Positions 9,208 through 19,462 of a stretch of DNA of 64,000 nucleotides are shown here, one piece after another. The translations under genes were made by a program, and so were the position numbers. Source of the DNA: Halomonas organivorans (lineage in GTDB: Bacteria; Pseudomonadota; Gammaproteobacteria; Pseudomonadales; Halomonadaceae); assembly GCF_014192055.1 (NCBI RefSeq), contig NZ_JACHXM010000002.1:124001-188000 (forward strand). The letters run 5' to 3'. The notes below the pieces were generated by a model that worked only from the letters and a program-made list of their open reading frames with translations, was not told the origin of the DNA and ran no database searches. Position 1 is the stretch's first letter. Each line of letters starts with the position of its first letter.

Positions 9208-11141
9208 TGGCGCTGATCGAACTGCGCGACATCCGCAAGCGCTACCCGGCCGGCGAACAGGACGTGGAGGTGCTGCACGGTATCGACCTCGACATCGAAG
9301 CCGGCGAGTTCATCGCCATCATGGGCAGCTCCGGCTCCGGCAAGTCCACGCTGATGCATATCCTCGGCTGCCTGGACCAGCCCAGCGACGGCGAGTATCG
9401 TTTCGCCGGCCGGCCGATCACCGAGATGGACCACGAGCAGCTGGCCTGGCTGCGGCGCGAGATGTTCGGCTTCGTGTTCCAGAGCTACCACCTGATCGGC
9501 ACCGCCAGCGCCTGGGAAAACGTGGCCCTGCCCGCTATCTACGCCGGCATGCCGCGCGACGAGCGCAAGACCCGTGCCCAGCGGCTGCTCGACGAACTGG
9601 GACTGGGCGAGCGACTGGAGAACCGTCCCAACCAGCTCTCCGGCGGTCAGCAGCAGCGCGTCTCCATCGCCCGGGCGCTGATGAACGGTGGCCAGGTGAT
9701 CCTGGCCGACGAGCCCACCGGCGCCCTGGACAGCGTCAGCGGCGAGGCGGTGATGGAGCAGCTGCGCGGGCTGGCCCGCCGGGGCCATACGGTGATCGTG
9801 ATCACCCATGACGCCAAGGTGGCGGAGCACGCCGACCGCGTGGTGGAGCTCCACGACGGCCGGATCCTCGACGATCGCCGCCGTCGCCCCCACCATGGCG
9901 ACAAGGTCCGCGCCGTGGCCGAGCCGCCTAAGCGCTCCGGCCTGCCCGACGCCGGCGAGATCGGCGAGGCGGTGCTGATGGCGCTGCGCTCGCTCAGGGC
10001 CAACTGGCTGCGCACCCTGCTGACGCTGCTCGGCATCGTGATCGGCGTCGGCGCGGTGGTGGTGATGCTGGCGATCGGCCAGGGCGCCAAGCAGGACGTG
10101 GTGGCGCGCATCAGCGACCGTGGCACCAACCTGCTGGTGATCCGCCCGGACCGCGGCCAGCAGCGCGTGGCCGACGGCGTGATCGCCACCCTGGTACCGG
10201 ACGACGCCAAAGCGCTCGAGACGCTGCCCAACGTGCGTACCGCCGTGCCGGAGATCTCCGGCAGCGTCACCGCCCGGGCCAACGGCCAGGACGTCTCCAC
10301 CAGCGTGCAGGCGGTGACGCCGGCCTTCACCAGCCTGCGCGACTGGCAGCCGGTACAGGGCATCTTCTTCGGCGAACAGGACCAGAATGCCTACGCGCCG
10401 GTGGCGGTGATCGGCCAGACGGTCAAAGACACCCTCTTCCCCGACGGCGATCCGCTGGGCCAGTTCCTGATGCTCGACAGCATCCCCTTCCAGGTGATCG
10501 GCGTGATGGGCGCCCAGGGCGCCACCGACTGGGGTGACGACCAGGACGACGTGGTGTTCGTGCCGCTCTCCACCGGTACCCTGCGGCTGTTCGGCCAGAA
10601 CTACCTGCGCTCGATCACCCTGGCGGTGGACGACGTCTCGCGCATCGACGCCACCGAACAGGCCGCCGTGGACCTGCTCATCCAGCGCCACGGCCAGCGC
10701 GACGTGCGCGTGTTCAACATGGCCTCGCTGCTCGACATGGTCTCGGCGACCCAGAACACCCTGACCATGCTGCTTGGATCCATCGCCGCGATCTCGCTGC
10801 TGGTCGGTGGCATCGGGGTGATGAACATCATGCTGGTCAGCGTCGCCGAACGCGTGCACGAGATCGGTATCCGCATGGCCACCGGAGCGCGCCAGCGCAA
10901 CATCCTCCAGCAGTTCCTCACCGAGTCGGTGGTGGTCTCCGCGCTGGGCGGCATCATCGGCGTGGCCGCCGGCGTGCTGGTGGGGCTGCTGCTCGGCGGG
11001 TTCGGCATGGCCATCGTGTTTTCCGTGCCGGTGATGGTGGCGTCGTTCTTCTGCGCCGCCGTCATCGGGCTGCTGTTCGGTTTTGCCCCGGCGCTCAAGG
11101 CCGCGCGCCTGAATCCCGTGGAGGCTTTGAGCAATGACTAG
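9207..11141 (+). CDS. macB: MacB-like ABC transporter (ATPase-permease fusion)
   Basis: A 644-residue fused ABC exporter. The N-terminal ATPase has Walker [10 protein letters not shown] (residues 40-48), Q-loop VFQSYHL, signature LSGGQQQR and Walker [15 protein letters not shown] helix near residue 270 leads into a large periplasmic MacB domain and a C-terminal FtsX-type three-helix permease ([18 protein letters not shown]). It powers transport through the tripartite MacA-MacB-OMF assembly. It overlaps macA by one base and the downstream outer-membrane gene by eight, indicating translational coupling. Confidence 0.93.
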   Translation: MALIELRDIRKRYPAGEQDVEVLHGIDLDIEAGEFIAIMGSSGSGKSTLMHILGCLDQPSDGEYRFAGRPITEMDHEQLAWLRREMFGFVFQSYHLIGTASAWENVALPAIYAGMPRDERKTRAQRLLDELGLGERLENRPNQLSGGQQQRVSIARALMNGGQVILADEPTGALDSVSGEAVMEQLRGLARRGHTVIVITHDAKVAEHADRVVELHDGRILDDRRRRPHHGDKVRAVAEPPKRSGLPDAGEIGEAVLMALRSLRANWLRTLLTLLGIVIGVGAVVVMLAIGQGAKQDVVARISDRGTNLLVIRPDRGQQRVADGVIATLVPDDAKALETLPNVRTAVPEISGSVTARANGQDVSTSVQAVTPAFTSLRDWQPVQGIFFGEQDQNAYAPVAVIGQTVKDTLFPDGDPLGQFLMLDSIPFQVIGVMGAQGATDWGDDQDDVVFVPLSTGTLRLFGQNYLRSITLAVDDVSRIDATEQAAVDLLIQRHGQRDVRVFNMASLLDMVSATQNTLTMLLGSIAAISLLVGGIGVMNIMLVSVAERVHEIGIRMATGARQRNILQQFLTESVVVSALGGIIGVAAGVLVGLLLGGFGMAIVFSVPVMVASFFCAAVIGLLFGFAPALKAARLNPVEALSND

Positions 11142-12537
11142 CATGAATCGCACCGTCGCCCTGCTGCTGGCGGCGTCTCTGCTCTCCGGCTGCGCCATGA
11201 GCTCCGGGCTCAGCGCTCCAGCCTCCGAGCCGCCCGCCCAGTGGCTCAACCAGCAGCGCGCCAGCCAGGCCATGGTGCACCATCCACGCTGGTGGACGCA
11301 GTTCGGCAGCGCCGAGCTGGACCGGCTGGTGCGTCGCGCGCTCGAGGCCAACACCGACCTGCAGGCGGCCACCGCCCGCATCGAGCAGGCCGACGCCCAG
11401 CTCACCCAGGCCGGCGCCTCGCTGTTCCCGACCCTGGGGCTCTCCACCGGCGCCAGCCGCAGCGGCACGATCGGCGCCGGCGGCACCACCGAGGGCTACA
11501 GCGCCAACCTCAATGCCAGCTACGAGCTCGACCTGTGGGGCGCGCTGCGCAACAACCGCGATGCCGCCAAGGCCTCGCTGCTGGCCAGCCGCTTCGCCCG
11601 CGATACCGTGCAGCTCACCGTGCTCGCCAGCGTGGTGAACACCTACCTCCAGGTGCGCTACCTGCAGGACAGCCTGATCTTGACCGAGGACAACCTGCGG
11701 CTGGCCGAACGGCTGCTCGAGCAGGTACGCGCCAAGGTGGAGAACGGCGCCGTCTCGCCCCAGGACCTGGCCCAGCAGCGGACCGTGGTGGCCAACGCCC
11801 GGGCCCAGCTTCCCGACCTGCGCCAGCAGCTGCGCCAGAGCCGCTATGCGCTGGCGGTACTGGTCGGCGAGACGCCACAAGGGTTCACGGTCGACGGCGG
11901 CGAGCTCGAATCACTGACCCTGCCGGACATCCAGGCCGGCCTGCCCGACCAGGTGCTCGCCCAGCGCCCGGATATCGCCCAGGCCCAGGCCTCGCTGATG
12001 GCCGCCGACCGCCAGGTCGCGATCGCCCGGGCGGACTACTGGCCGTCGATCACCCTCACCGGCAGCGGCGGCTACTCCAGCAGCGACCTGTCCTCGCTGC
12101 TCAGCGGCGACGCCCTCTACAACCTGGCCCTGTCGCTGCCCCAGACGCTGTTCGACGGCGGCGCGCGCAGCGCCCGGGTCGATCAGGCCACCGCCGCCTG
12201 GGAGGAGCAGCGCGCCGGCTACGTCGGCACCCTGCTGACCGCCCTGCAGGAAGTGGAGCAGTCGCTCGGCAGCGTGCAGGCCCTGGCGGCGCAGCAGCAG
12301 TATCGCGACGAGGCCTATCAACAGGCGCAAGAAGCCTACCGCATCGCCCGCGTGCGCTACCGGGAAGGCGCCACCGAGCTCACTGACGTGCTGAACGCCC
12401 AGAGCAGTTTCAACAGCGCCCGCCAGAACCGCCTGGACCTGGCCTACAGCCAATACCAGTCCCGCGTCACCCTCTACCGCGTGCTCGGCGAAGGTGGCGA
12501 GGCACGGGCCGACGAGGTATTGGCACCAAACGCCTGA
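11134..12537 (+). CDS. NodT-family outer-membrane efflux lipoprotein
   Basis: A 467-residue TolC/OprM-like outer-membrane factor. The signal peptide ends in the lipobox LLSGC, so Cys20 is lipidated. Two OEP repeats follow, the second with [19 protein letters not shown], a hallmark of the RND/NodT group. It completes the tripartite pump with MacA and MacB. An alternative ATG lies three codons downstream. The 3' end is followed at once by a GC-rich hairpin shared with the convergent TfoX-like gene. Confidence 0.92.
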   Translation: MTSMNRTVALLLAASLLSGCAMSSGLSAPASEPPAQWLNQQRASQAMVHHPRWWTQFGSAELDRLVRRALEANTDLQAATARIEQADAQLTQAGASLFPTLGLSTGASRSGTIGAGGTTEGYSANLNASYELDLWGALRNNRDAAKASLLASRFARDTVQLTVLASVVNTYLQVRYLQDSLILTEDNLRLAERLLEQVRAKVENGAVSPQDLAQQRTVVANARAQLPDLRQQLRQSRYALAVLVGETPQGFTVDGGELESLTLPDIQAGLPDQVLAQRPDIAQAQASLMAADRQVAIARADYWPSITLTGSGGYSSSDLSSLLSGDALYNLALSLPQTLFDGGARSARVDQATAAWEEQRAGYVGTLLTALQEVEQSLGSVQALAAQQQYRDEAYQQAQEAYRIARVRYREGATELTDVLNAQSSFNSARQNRLDLAYSQYQSRVTLYRVLGEGGEARADEVLAPNA

Positions 12538-12542
12538 CCCGC

Positions 12543-12575
12543 GCGGGGCCGCCACCCGCTCAGGCGCGGCCCCGC
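12543..12575. terminator. Bidirectional hairpin between pump operon and tfoX-like gene
   Basis: The 10-bp repeat GCGGGGCCGC and its complement are separated by 13 bases. The right arm overlaps the last codons of the convergent TfoX-like gene (stop at 12560), so one hairpin can serve both transcripts. Confidence 0.55.
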
Positions 12576-12883
12576 AGCGCCGCCGCCAGGGAACGCCGCG
12601 CCCATGCCAGCGCCAGCTCGGGGTCCTCGAACAGCGCTTCCGGTGCCTGATGATAGGAAAGTCTCACCACTTTGCCCCGGCGCAGATACGCGAAGGGTTC
12701 TAGCCCTTCGCGTTCGAAATCCGCCACGTTTTCCGTATCCGTCTTGAGGTACAGGGTCTCGTCGGTCACCAGGGCAAACATCACCCCGTCGTGATAGATG
12801 CCGTGCCCGCCGAACATCCGGCGCGCGCTGATGGACCCCAGCAGCGCAAAGACATCCTGCAGATACTCCGTGTACTCGCTCAT
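12560..12883 (-). CDS. TfoX/Sxy N-terminal-domain protein
   Basis: A 107-residue protein consisting only of the TfoX N-terminal domain (ISARRMFGGHGIYHDGVMFALV, then LYLKTD). Full-length TfoX/Sxy proteins are competence regulators; single-domain versions are widespread and functionally unclear, so a role in competence should not be assumed. The start is set at 12883, the methionine that begins the conserved domain; an in-frame extension to 12940 is possible. It is convergent with the efflux operon. Confidence 0.8.
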   Translation of the reverse strand: MSEYTEYLQDVFALLGSISARRMFGGHGIYHDGVMFALVTDETLYLKTDTENVADFEREGLEPFAYLRRGKVVRLSYHQAPEALFEDPELALAWARRSLAAALRGRA

Positions 12884-12915
12884 CGTGCCCCCGCAATTTG
12901 GACACCAGCGACGGG

Positions 12916-13710
12916 TCATCCCATCGTCATCGCCAACCACTTCGCATGATAGGCCCCGGGCGTGATGCCCATCACCCGCCGGAACTCATGGGTGAAATGT
13001 GCCTGGTCGGCAAAGCCCGTGCGGTAAGCAATATCGGTCATCGACGCCTCCATGTCCGACTTCACCAGCTCACGCGCATAGCCGATCCGCTGCAGGCGGC
13101 TGAACTGCTTGGGAGTGAAACCCACCTGGGTACTGAACAGGCGTTCCAACTGGCGCTGGCCGATGCCGCTGTGCGCCATCAACCGCGACAGCGGCAGAGT
13201 TCCGCGATGCCGCTCGATCATGCCCAGCAGTTGAGCCAGGTCGGGATGATGCCACGTCCGGCAGTGGCCCAGCCGCCGCAACAGGCTCGCCTCGATCAGG
13301 GCGATACGCTCGTCCGTTCCCCGCACCTCGGCCATGCGCTCCTGCAACGCCTCGAACGTCTGCAAGGATCTGGGCAACAGCGACAGGTCACGGTGGCCGC
13401 CCAGCTCCGGCAACGGCATGCCGAAGAAGGGATAGCCGTGCCCGGGATGGAAGCGGATACCGAAGGCCTCAAGCGGCCCGATGAACTCGACTCGTGCGCT
13501 GCGCATGGCCGGCCCGCAGACGAGGGTAGCCATCTCCATCGCCTCGCCGTCGAGAGCCAACGCGCCGGCCAGGGTGAAGATGAGGCCGCTGCCGGCATCC
13601 GGATGCATGAAGCGGGGCGGGCTGGCATCGCCTTCATGGCACAGGTGCCAATAGCACTGCACGTGAGGGGCGAGCGCCGGGCTGGGGCGGTAGGTGTGAA
13701 AAGCGACCAT
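12916..13710 (-). CDS. AraC-family transcriptional regulator
   Basis: A 264-residue regulator with an N-terminal sensing domain (VAFHTYRPSPALAPHVQCYWHL opening, as in DUF6597-type AraC proteins) and a C-terminal pair of helix-turn-helices. The second HTH reads MTDIAYRTGFADQAHFTHEFRRVMGITP, the classic AraC signature. The start is ATG 13710. It is divergent from the AhpD-like gene at 13831 with a 120-bp intergenic region, so that gene is the most likely target. Confidence 0.9.
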   Translation of the reverse strand: MVAFHTYRPSPALAPHVQCYWHLCHEGDASPPRFMHPDAGSGLIFTLAGALALDGEAMEMATLVCGPAMRSARVEFIGPLEAFGIRFHPGHGYPFFGMPLPELGGHRDLSLLPRSLQTFEALQERMAEVRGTDERIALIEASLLRRLGHCRTWHHPDLAQLLGMIERHRGTLPLSRLMAHSGIGQRQLERLFSTQVGFTPKQFSRLQRIGYARELVKSDMEASMTDIAYRTGFADQAHFTHEFRRVMGITPGAYHAKWLAMTMG

Positions 13711-13830
13711 CGCATGGCGTCCACGAGCGTCGATGCCGCATCTTATCGGGCGATGTCGATTTTTTACAATGGCTCGACCGCCGACAGGGGGTAGTTTGCC
13801 TCTCGTTCCCACAAGACAAGGAGACGAGCC

Positions 13831-14298
13831 ATGCAACTGAACTATCCGTCGGAAGCCCCGGGCGCCTTGCGCGCCATGGCCGGGCTGGAGCACTACGTCA
13901 AGGCCGAACGGTCGCTGGATGCCAGCCTGCTGCACCTGATCAAGATACGCGTCTCCCAGCTCAACCGCTGCGCATTCTGCATCGACATGCACACTCAGGA
14001 TGCCCGACTGGCCGGAGAAGCCGAGCAGCGCCTGTATGCTCTCAGCGCCTGGCGCGACACCCCCTTCTTCCAGGAGAGCGAACGGGCCGTCCTGGCATGG
14101 GCCGAAGCCACCACCCAGCTGGCCCAAGCGGACCTCGACGACGGCCTGTTGGCGGAACTGCGTCGGCACTTCAGCGACAAGCAGATCGTGGATTTGACCA
14201 TGGCGATCGTGGCCATCAACGGCTGGAACCGCCTGAGCGTCGGCTTCGGTGCCGAAGCCGGCAGCTATACGCCGGGCCAGTTCGACGCCGCGCGCTGA
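13831..14298 (+). CDS. Carboxymuconolactone decarboxylase / AhpD-like protein
   Basis: A 155-residue all-helical protein of the CMD/AhpD family. The redox motif C-x2-C (Cys47, Cys50) with downstream His54 is intact, indicating an alkylhydroperoxidase-type thiol oxidoreductase rather than a decarboxylase. A strong AAGGAGA precedes the start. The divergent AraC gene suggests inducible expression. Its partner peroxidase is not in the window. Confidence 0.88.
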   Translation: MQLNYPSEAPGALRAMAGLEHYVKAERSLDASLLHLIKIRVSQLNRCAFCIDMHTQDARLAGEAEQRLYALSAWRDTPFFQESERAVLAWAEATTQLAQADLDDGLLAELRRHFSDKQIVDLTMAIVAINGWNRLSVGFGAEAGSYTPGQFDAAR

Positions 14299-14505
14299 GA
14301 GTTCGGATCAGGCGGCGGCCGGCGCCCGTGGCCGTCGCCGCGAGAACGAGCGTTGAAAACACTAGCCGGCCTCTCATTCCCAAGGACTACCCTCAATAAG
14401 ACTTTGACGATAAAGCGGCACTCGTTCGCCGCATGACATCATGGACCGGCGCGACGCCAGGCATCCCAAGTGGCCTGACGTAGCGCCCTGAAAAGGGGAA
14501 GCAGG

Positions 14506-16347
14506 ATGACCGAGATCGCCTACGCCAAGATCCACCCGGCCATCGGCATTGCCAGGGTCGGCAATTCACGGGACGTCGATGGCTTTACCATCGGCCCCCA
14601 GGTCATCGATCCCCCGCCCCAGGAGCCCGGCCACTACCGGGACGCCAGCGGCGCCCTCAAGCGCGAAGTGGCCGAATTCCGTCTCTACGGCTACGACGGC
14701 AACGGCCAGGTGGTTCGAGAGCTGACCATGGATGCCGACACCCGCATCGCCTGGACGGTGGAGCTGGCCAACCACAAGGCGGCCTGGTACGACTTCCATC
14801 TCGCCCTGGACATCCCGGAAGCGGCATCGGCACCGCCTTCGCAGCGCCGCAACCACGAGGTACCGACCTCGGAGCGCCACCTGCTGTCCATCACGCCCGA
14901 CCCCCGCCGCATCGAGATCCCCTCCGGCCGCGGCCCGGAGTTCCAGTTCACCGGCGGCTCCTTCATGGGTATCGAAGTGCCGCTGGGCGAGCTGCGTACC
15001 GATGACGCCGGCCGCCTGCGGGTCTTCGGCGGCCAGGGCCAGTCCGCCTCCTACCGCGGGGAGCCACCCACCACCTTCGCCAACAACGACGGCTGGTACG
15101 ACGACACCGGCGACGGGCCGGTGACGGCCGAGGTGCAGGTAAACGGCCGCGCCATCGAGGTCGTGCCGGCCTGGGTGGTGGTGGCGCCGCCCAACTACGG
15201 TCCCCAGCAGAAGGCGGTGCGGACCATGTACGCGCTGATGACAGACCTGGCGATCAAGGCCGGCCAACTGCCGACGACCGCCCGCCCCTCGTTCAGCGAC
15301 GACATCCTGCCGATCCTCAAGGCCATGTGCGACCTGCAGTGGATGAACGCCGGCTTTGCCGCCGGCTTCGGCTACGGCATGCCCCAGCACTTCCTGGAGC
15401 CGCGCTATCTCGAGCAGTTGGCAGCGCCGGGCGATACCTATGCCGAACTGCGGCGCAGCGTGGCCAACGGCTTTCGCAATCCCCGGGACGGCGACATCTC
15501 ACAGAAGCCATGGCCGTGGATCTACGGCGATGCCATGGACGTCCCGATGCCGCGCGTGGCCGACGCCATGAACGCCCTGACCACCACCCAGCTGGCGATG
15601 CTGGACAAGTGGGTGGCCGGCGACTTCGACGCCGACTACGACCCCCATCGGGTGTCACCGAGCGGCATTGATGAGGTGCCGGTCGCGCAGCAGCCTGCCA
15701 TGCTCGACCGCGCGGCCCTGGAGTTCTGCATCGCCGATGCCTTCCACCCCGGCTGCGAAATGACCTGGCCGGTGCGCCACAGCAGCATGTACCTGGAACC
15801 CTACCGCTGGCGCCACCGCGCTGCCGAAAACCCGGAGCCGGACTACGGCACGACCCTGACGCCCGAACAGGCGCTGTCCTACGACGGCCCGCTGTACGGC
15901 CAGTCGCCAGGCTCCATCACCCGCTGGATGGCGATTCCCTGGCAGACCGACACCGCCAGCTGCCGCTCCGGCTACGACGCCGCATACGACCCTTATCTGC
16001 CCACCTTCTGGCCGGCCCGGGTGCCCAACCAGGTACTGAGCGAACAGAACTACCGCCGGGTCATGGACGATTCGCTGCCGCGGGAGGAACGCCTGGCCGC
16101 CTACCACCAGCGCGCCGACTGGGACCGCACCCTCGGCGTCGGCAAGAAGACCCAGCTGGCCAACATGGTGGCTCACTTCGATGACATGGGCATCGTCGAG
16201 GTGCGGCCGGGGCCGACCGACGACCCCGACTTCCCGTCGCACATGCAGGTCGAGGATCGGGGCGGGCACGACCTGACGCCCGAGGAGCGCCGGCACACCG
16301 ACGAGGGCATGCGCGAACTGCTGATCGCCCGGCGGCGCGAACGGTGA
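14506..16347 (+). CDS. LodA/GoxA-like quinoprotein amino-acid oxidase
   Basis: A 613-residue homologue of LodA (lysine epsilon-oxidase) and GoxA (glycine oxidase), which use a cysteine tryptophylquinone cofactor made from their own side chains. The likely cofactor residues are Cys486 (TDTASCRSG) and Trp502 (TFWPARVPN), in the family's usual sequence contexts. The N-terminus (AKIHPAIGIARVGNS) is also characteristic. There is no signal peptide, as in other family members. The next gene starts inside its stop codon (GTGA) and encodes the LodB-type maturase needed for quinone formation. Known products are H2O2, ammonia and an aldehyde or oxoacid; substrate is not predictable. Confidence 0.9.
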   Translation: MTEIAYAKIHPAIGIARVGNSRDVDGFTIGPQVIDPPPQEPGHYRDASGALKREVAEFRLYGYDGNGQVVRELTMDADTRIAWTVELANHKAAWYDFHLALDIPEAASAPPSQRRNHEVPTSERHLLSITPDPRRIEIPSGRGPEFQFTGGSFMGIEVPLGELRTDDAGRLRVFGGQGQSASYRGEPPTTFANNDGWYDDTGDGPVTAEVQVNGRAIEVVPAWVVVAPPNYGPQQKAVRTMYALMTDLAIKAGQLPTTARPSFSDDILPILKAMCDLQWMNAGFAAGFGYGMPQHFLEPRYLEQLAAPGDTYAELRRSVANGFRNPRDGDISQKPWPWIYGDAMDVPMPRVADAMNALTTTQLAMLDKWVAGDFDADYDPHRVSPSGIDEVPVAQQPAMLDRAALEFCIADAFHPGCEMTWPVRHSSMYLEPYRWRHRAAENPEPDYGTTLTPEQALSYDGPLYGQSPGSITRWMAIPWQTDTASCRSGYDAAYDPYLPTFWPARVPNQVLSEQNYRRVMDDSLPREERLAAYHQRADWDRTLGVGKKTQLANMVAHFDDMGIVEVRPGPTDDPDFPSHMQVEDRGGHDLTPEERRHTDEGMRELLIARRRER

Positions 16348-17456
16348 GCGGCGACCGGCAAGCCTGGGACGCGGTGATCGTCGGCGGCGGCCCCGCGGGC
16401 CTGGCGCTCGCCACCCTGCTGCGACCGCATCGGCGGGTGCTGGTGCTGGAGCGCCGCGACAATCCGCCGGCATCGCCGCCCATCGGCGAGTCGCTGCCAG
16501 GGGCCGCTGCCGTTCTGCTGCAGCGCCTCGGCGTTCTGGCCACCTTTCGGGACGCGGGACACCGGGAGCGAGGCGCCGCGGTCTCCGTGTGGGACATCGA
16601 CTGCCCGGTCTGGCGCGACGCCATCGTCGACCCCGCCGGCCCAGGCTGGTACCTGGATCGTCGAGCCTTCGAGCAGATGCTGCAGCAACAGGCGTTGGAC
16701 GTCGGCGTAACGCTACGTCAGGGCTCGCCTGTCTCGAACGTGGCCCATCGACGTGGCGAGTGGCAGTTGGAGACGCCCCTGGGCGAGGTCCGGGCGCCCG
16801 TGCTGGTGGACGCCACCGGCCGCCGCGGCAGCCTGGCCCGACAGCTGGGCCTTTCACGCCACGATGGTCCCCCGCTGCTGTGCCTTTACGGCTTCCTGGA
16901 ACGCCCTCCCGAGAGCCGCGACAACACCATGCGCGTGCAGGCCGATGCCCACGGTTGGTGGTATACCGTGCCCCTTCCCGGGGGGCGCCGCGTGCTGGCC
17001 TGTCACCTGGACCTCGATGACCCCTTGCACCACCGCCTCAGGCATCCCGAGGCTTTCCTGGCCACGGCCCGGCAGCACGCCTTGCTGGCGGAGGCACTGC
17101 AAGGCGCCGACGCCCCCGAGCGCATTCGCGGCCGACCGGCCGGCACCTCGCTGCTGGACGTGGCACAACTGCCAAGGGCGGGGCCGGGATTCCTGGCCGT
17201 CGGCGACGCACTGCTGGCCTTCGACCCGCTGGCCTCCCAGGGGCTCTTCCACGCCCTGGCCTCGGCCGCCAGCGCGGCCCGAGCGATCGAGAGCGGCCTG
17301 CACCGCTCACTCGGTGCCTACCAGCAGGAGATGCAGGCAGTTGCCCAGCGCTACCTGCAGCACCTCCGCGCCAGCTATCAGGGACCCAAACGCTTCTCCC
17401 GGGAGCCCTTCTGGCAACGGCGGTGCATGGCGCCGGCGGGTCGCCGAGTCTCGTAG
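16344..17456 (+). CDS. LodB-like FAD-dependent maturation protein
   Basis: A 370-residue flavoprotein related to tryptophan halogenases and geranylgeranyl reductases. It has an N-terminal FAD motif VIVGGGPAGLA and a C-terminal GDALLAFDPLASQGLFHAL segment. In LodA/LodB systems this protein is required for post-translational quinone formation in the oxidase. It starts with GTG overlapping the LodA stop by four bases, so the pair is translationally coupled. No other processing gene is adjacent. Confidence 0.88.
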   Translation: MSGDRQAWDAVIVGGGPAGLALATLLRPHRRVLVLERRDNPPASPPIGESLPGAAAVLLQRLGVLATFRDAGHRERGAAVSVWDIDCPVWRDAIVDPAGPGWYLDRRAFEQMLQQQALDVGVTLRQGSPVSNVAHRRGEWQLETPLGEVRAPVLVDATGRRGSLARQLGLSRHDGPPLLCLYGFLERPPESRDNTMRVQADAHGWWYTVPLPGGRRVLACHLDLDDPLHHRLRHPEAFLATARQHALLAEALQGADAPERIRGRPAGTSLLDVAQLPRAGPGFLAVGDALLAFDPLASQGLFHALASAASAARAIESGLHRSLGAYQQEMQAVAQRYLQHLRASYQGPKRFSREPFWQRRCMAPAGRRVS

Positions 17457-17524
17457 GACCGTACTCCCTCCTGGTCCGCTATCCTGAGCGTCTCGAGTGA
17501 AGATTTCCGGCGGCAACGGCCATC

Positions 17525-17806
17525 ATGCATATCGGCATCCTTACCATGACCTTCGCCCTGCCCGGCTGCACCTCGCTCAAGGAGAAACGCCAGCGAATGG
17601 GCGGCCTGCACGAGCGCTTCGGGCGCAGCCCCACGGTGGCGGTCTGCGAGAGCGGCGAGCGCAACAGCCTGACCACCAGCGAATGGACCTTCGTGGTCGC
17701 GGGCCACTCGGTGCCGGAGGTCGAATCGCTGTGCAGCGAGATCGAGGACAGGCTGCAGCGCGGCGTGGACGGCCGGGTCACCGAGGCGATACGCGAGATT
17801 CTGTAG
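17525..17806 (+). CDS. DUF503 (YlxP-like) protein
   Basis: A 93-residue DUF503-family protein: it begins MHIGILTMTFALPGC, followed by the conserved SLKEKRQ basic segment, and continues VAVCESGERNS. The family is small, dimeric and of poorly known role; YlxP relatives are linked to ribosome biogenesis in Firmicutes. It is convergent with the AraC gene and shares a terminator with it. Confidence 0.82.
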   Translation: MHIGILTMTFALPGCTSLKEKRQRMGGLHERFGRSPTVAVCESGERNSLTTSEWTFVVAGHSVPEVESLCSEIEDRLQRGVDGRVTEAIREIL

Positions 17807-17810
17807 CGTT

Positions 17811-17832
17811 CAGGCGTCGGTCACGACGCCTG
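17811..17832. terminator. Bidirectional terminator between DUF503 and AraC genes
   Basis: A perfect 9-bp stem CAGGCGTCG with loop GTCA spans the end of the convergent AraC gene. Confidence 0.5.
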
Positions 17833-18717
17833 CAGGGCGCGTTCTTCCTTGCGGTGCTGCAGCGGCGAGATGCCGAAATAGCGCTTGTAGTCGCGGCTGA
17901 ACTGGGAAACGCTGCGATACCCTACCGCCTCGGCGGCCTGATTGACGTTGCTGGCCTCCTGCACGAGCAGTTGCTGGGCCTTGATCAGGCGCAGGCGCTT
18001 CAAATACTGCAGCGGCGATGCCTGGGCGATCTGCTTGAAGTGCTGGTGAAAGGTCGAGGGACTCATGTTGGCCTGGCGAGCCATTTCCTCCACCGAGACC
18101 TCCTCCGCGTAATGGGCATGCAGCCGCGACAGCACCTGGACGATCCGTGAGTAGTGGCCCTGATGTTGCACCAGGGCGCGCAGCGCCGAGCCCTGCTGGC
18201 CCTTCAGCGCCTCGAACACCACGTCGCGCACGCGCAGCGCTCCCATGGCGGCGGTCTCGGCAGGGTCGTGCAGCGTCTGCAGCAGCCGCACCACGGCGCC
18301 CTGCATGCCGTCGGTCATCGACACCGATGCCATGGGCACGGGCGTCTCCCCCTCCTCGTCCCGCTCCCCCATGGCCGTTACCAGCTCGCCCAGCAGCGCC
18401 GGGTCAAGACGAATCGACACGCCCAATAGCGGCGACTCGAGCGAGGCATGGGTCTCGCACTCGAAGGGCAACGGCAGCGTCTGCACCAGATACTGCCCGG
18501 GGCCGTAATGGATCTCGCGGTCGCCGAGATGGCCGATCTTGTAGCCCTGGGCAACGATGATCAGGCTCGGCTCATACATCAGCGGCGTGCGGGCCACGTG
18601 GCGACGCACCGCCATCAACGTGACCGACGACAGCGGCGTCGGCGTATAGCCGTCACGCTCGACCAAGGGCGCGATCAACTCGATCAAGGGACGTGCACTG
18701 GCGTTCGAGGCTTGCAT
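17821..18717 (-). CDS. AraC-family regulator, AraC_N (PF06719) type
   Basis: A 298-residue regulator. The N-terminal cupin-like half (TPLMYEPSLIIVAQGYKIGHLGDR) matches the AraC_N type often found beside alcohol or aldehyde dehydrogenases. The C-terminal half carries two HTHs (VEEMARQANMSPSTFHQHFK and AEAVGYRSVSQFSRDYKRYFG). It is divergent from a small secreted protein gene and the zinc alcohol dehydrogenase at 19463, its likely target by family precedent. Confidence 0.88.
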   Translation of the reverse strand: MQASNASARPLIELIAPLVERDGYTPTPLSSVTLMAVRRHVARTPLMYEPSLIIVAQGYKIGHLGDREIHYGPGQYLVQTLPLPFECETHASLESPLLGVSIRLDPALLGELVTAMGERDEEGETPVPMASVSMTDGMQGAVVRLLQTLHDPAETAAMGALRVRDVVFEALKGQQGSALRALVQHQGHYSRIVQVLSRLHAHYAEEVSVEEMARQANMSPSTFHQHFKQIAQASPLQYLKRLRLIKAQQLLVQEASNVNQAAEAVGYRSVSQFSRDYKRYFGISPLQHRKEERALQAS

Positions 18718-18975
18718 CCTGGGCTCCTTTTCTGGAGGCTGCCATCATACGATCATGATGATTTAAGCGTCATAAAAGTCAAAATCACAACAAATATCGC
18801 AGGAACAGGCAAAAACGACGGAGAAACATCGGTCCCCAGCAGTCCCTTGCCCCGCCATAATGTCGCCATCCTCACGCGAGGTCACCGCGTTCGACACGAC
18901 AGGCCCCGGCCACACGCGGGCCGCTCCCTCGCCACCGAACGCCGTGTGATGTTCCCCGACATTGGAGACCGATCC

Positions 18976-19257
18976 ATGAAGACCCGACTGACCCTGTCCG
19001 CCCTGCTCCTGTCCACCCTGTCCCTGACTGCCCAGGCCGACAATGCCGCCGAGCGCGCCCTGCAGCTCAACCAGGCGCCGCTGGCACCGCTGAACCAGCA
19101 GGCGGAGGCAACGGAGCGACCCACCGTGAGCGCCCATTTCGGCGGCGGTAGCGCGGCAATGCAGAAAGCCAGTGCCGCCCTGAAGGCCCGCAGCGTCGAG
19201 ACCCGCTTCGCGGTCCACGACGACGCCCTCGAGCCGGCCCGGCATGCCACCAGCTGA
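18976..19257 (+). CDS. Small secreted protein, 93 aa (paralogue of 26142-26423)
   Basis: Not assigned to a known family. A 93-residue protein with a clean signal peptide (MKTRLTLSALLLSTLSLTAQA) and a mature part beginning DNAAERALQL. A near-identical layout occurs in the gene at 26142-26423 on the other strand: same total length, same signal, and shared GGSAAMQ-x-A-x-AAL and ETRF-x3-DD-x-L-x-PA blocks. The mature protein lacks cysteines and is predicted helical. It lies between an AraC regulator and an alcohol dehydrogenase; a role in the periplasm is the only inference. Confidence 0.75.
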   Translation: MKTRLTLSALLLSTLSLTAQADNAAERALQLNQAPLAPLNQQAEATERPTVSAHFGGGSAAMQKASAALKARSVETRFAVHDDALEPARHATS

Positions 19258-19462
19258 ACCGGCGCAGGTCGTCGCCTGGTATTTCGCGGCGATTCCACAG
19301 CCGGCCGATTATGACGATTTACCGGACATCATGCGCAGGTCGCCGCCGAGCTTTCGGAGGAATGCGCAAAAACGCCGGAGAAACGACGGTCCATGACCGC
19401 GTCCCGGCTTCCCATAATGTCCGCGTATCCCTACCCCCTCATACCGAGAGGAGTCTCGTTTC

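Noticed and set aside
8964..11489. 841-codon minus-strand open frame across macB
   Set aside because: Low-complexity His/Asp/Gly-rich translation with no domain; macB on the plus strand has every ABC motif.
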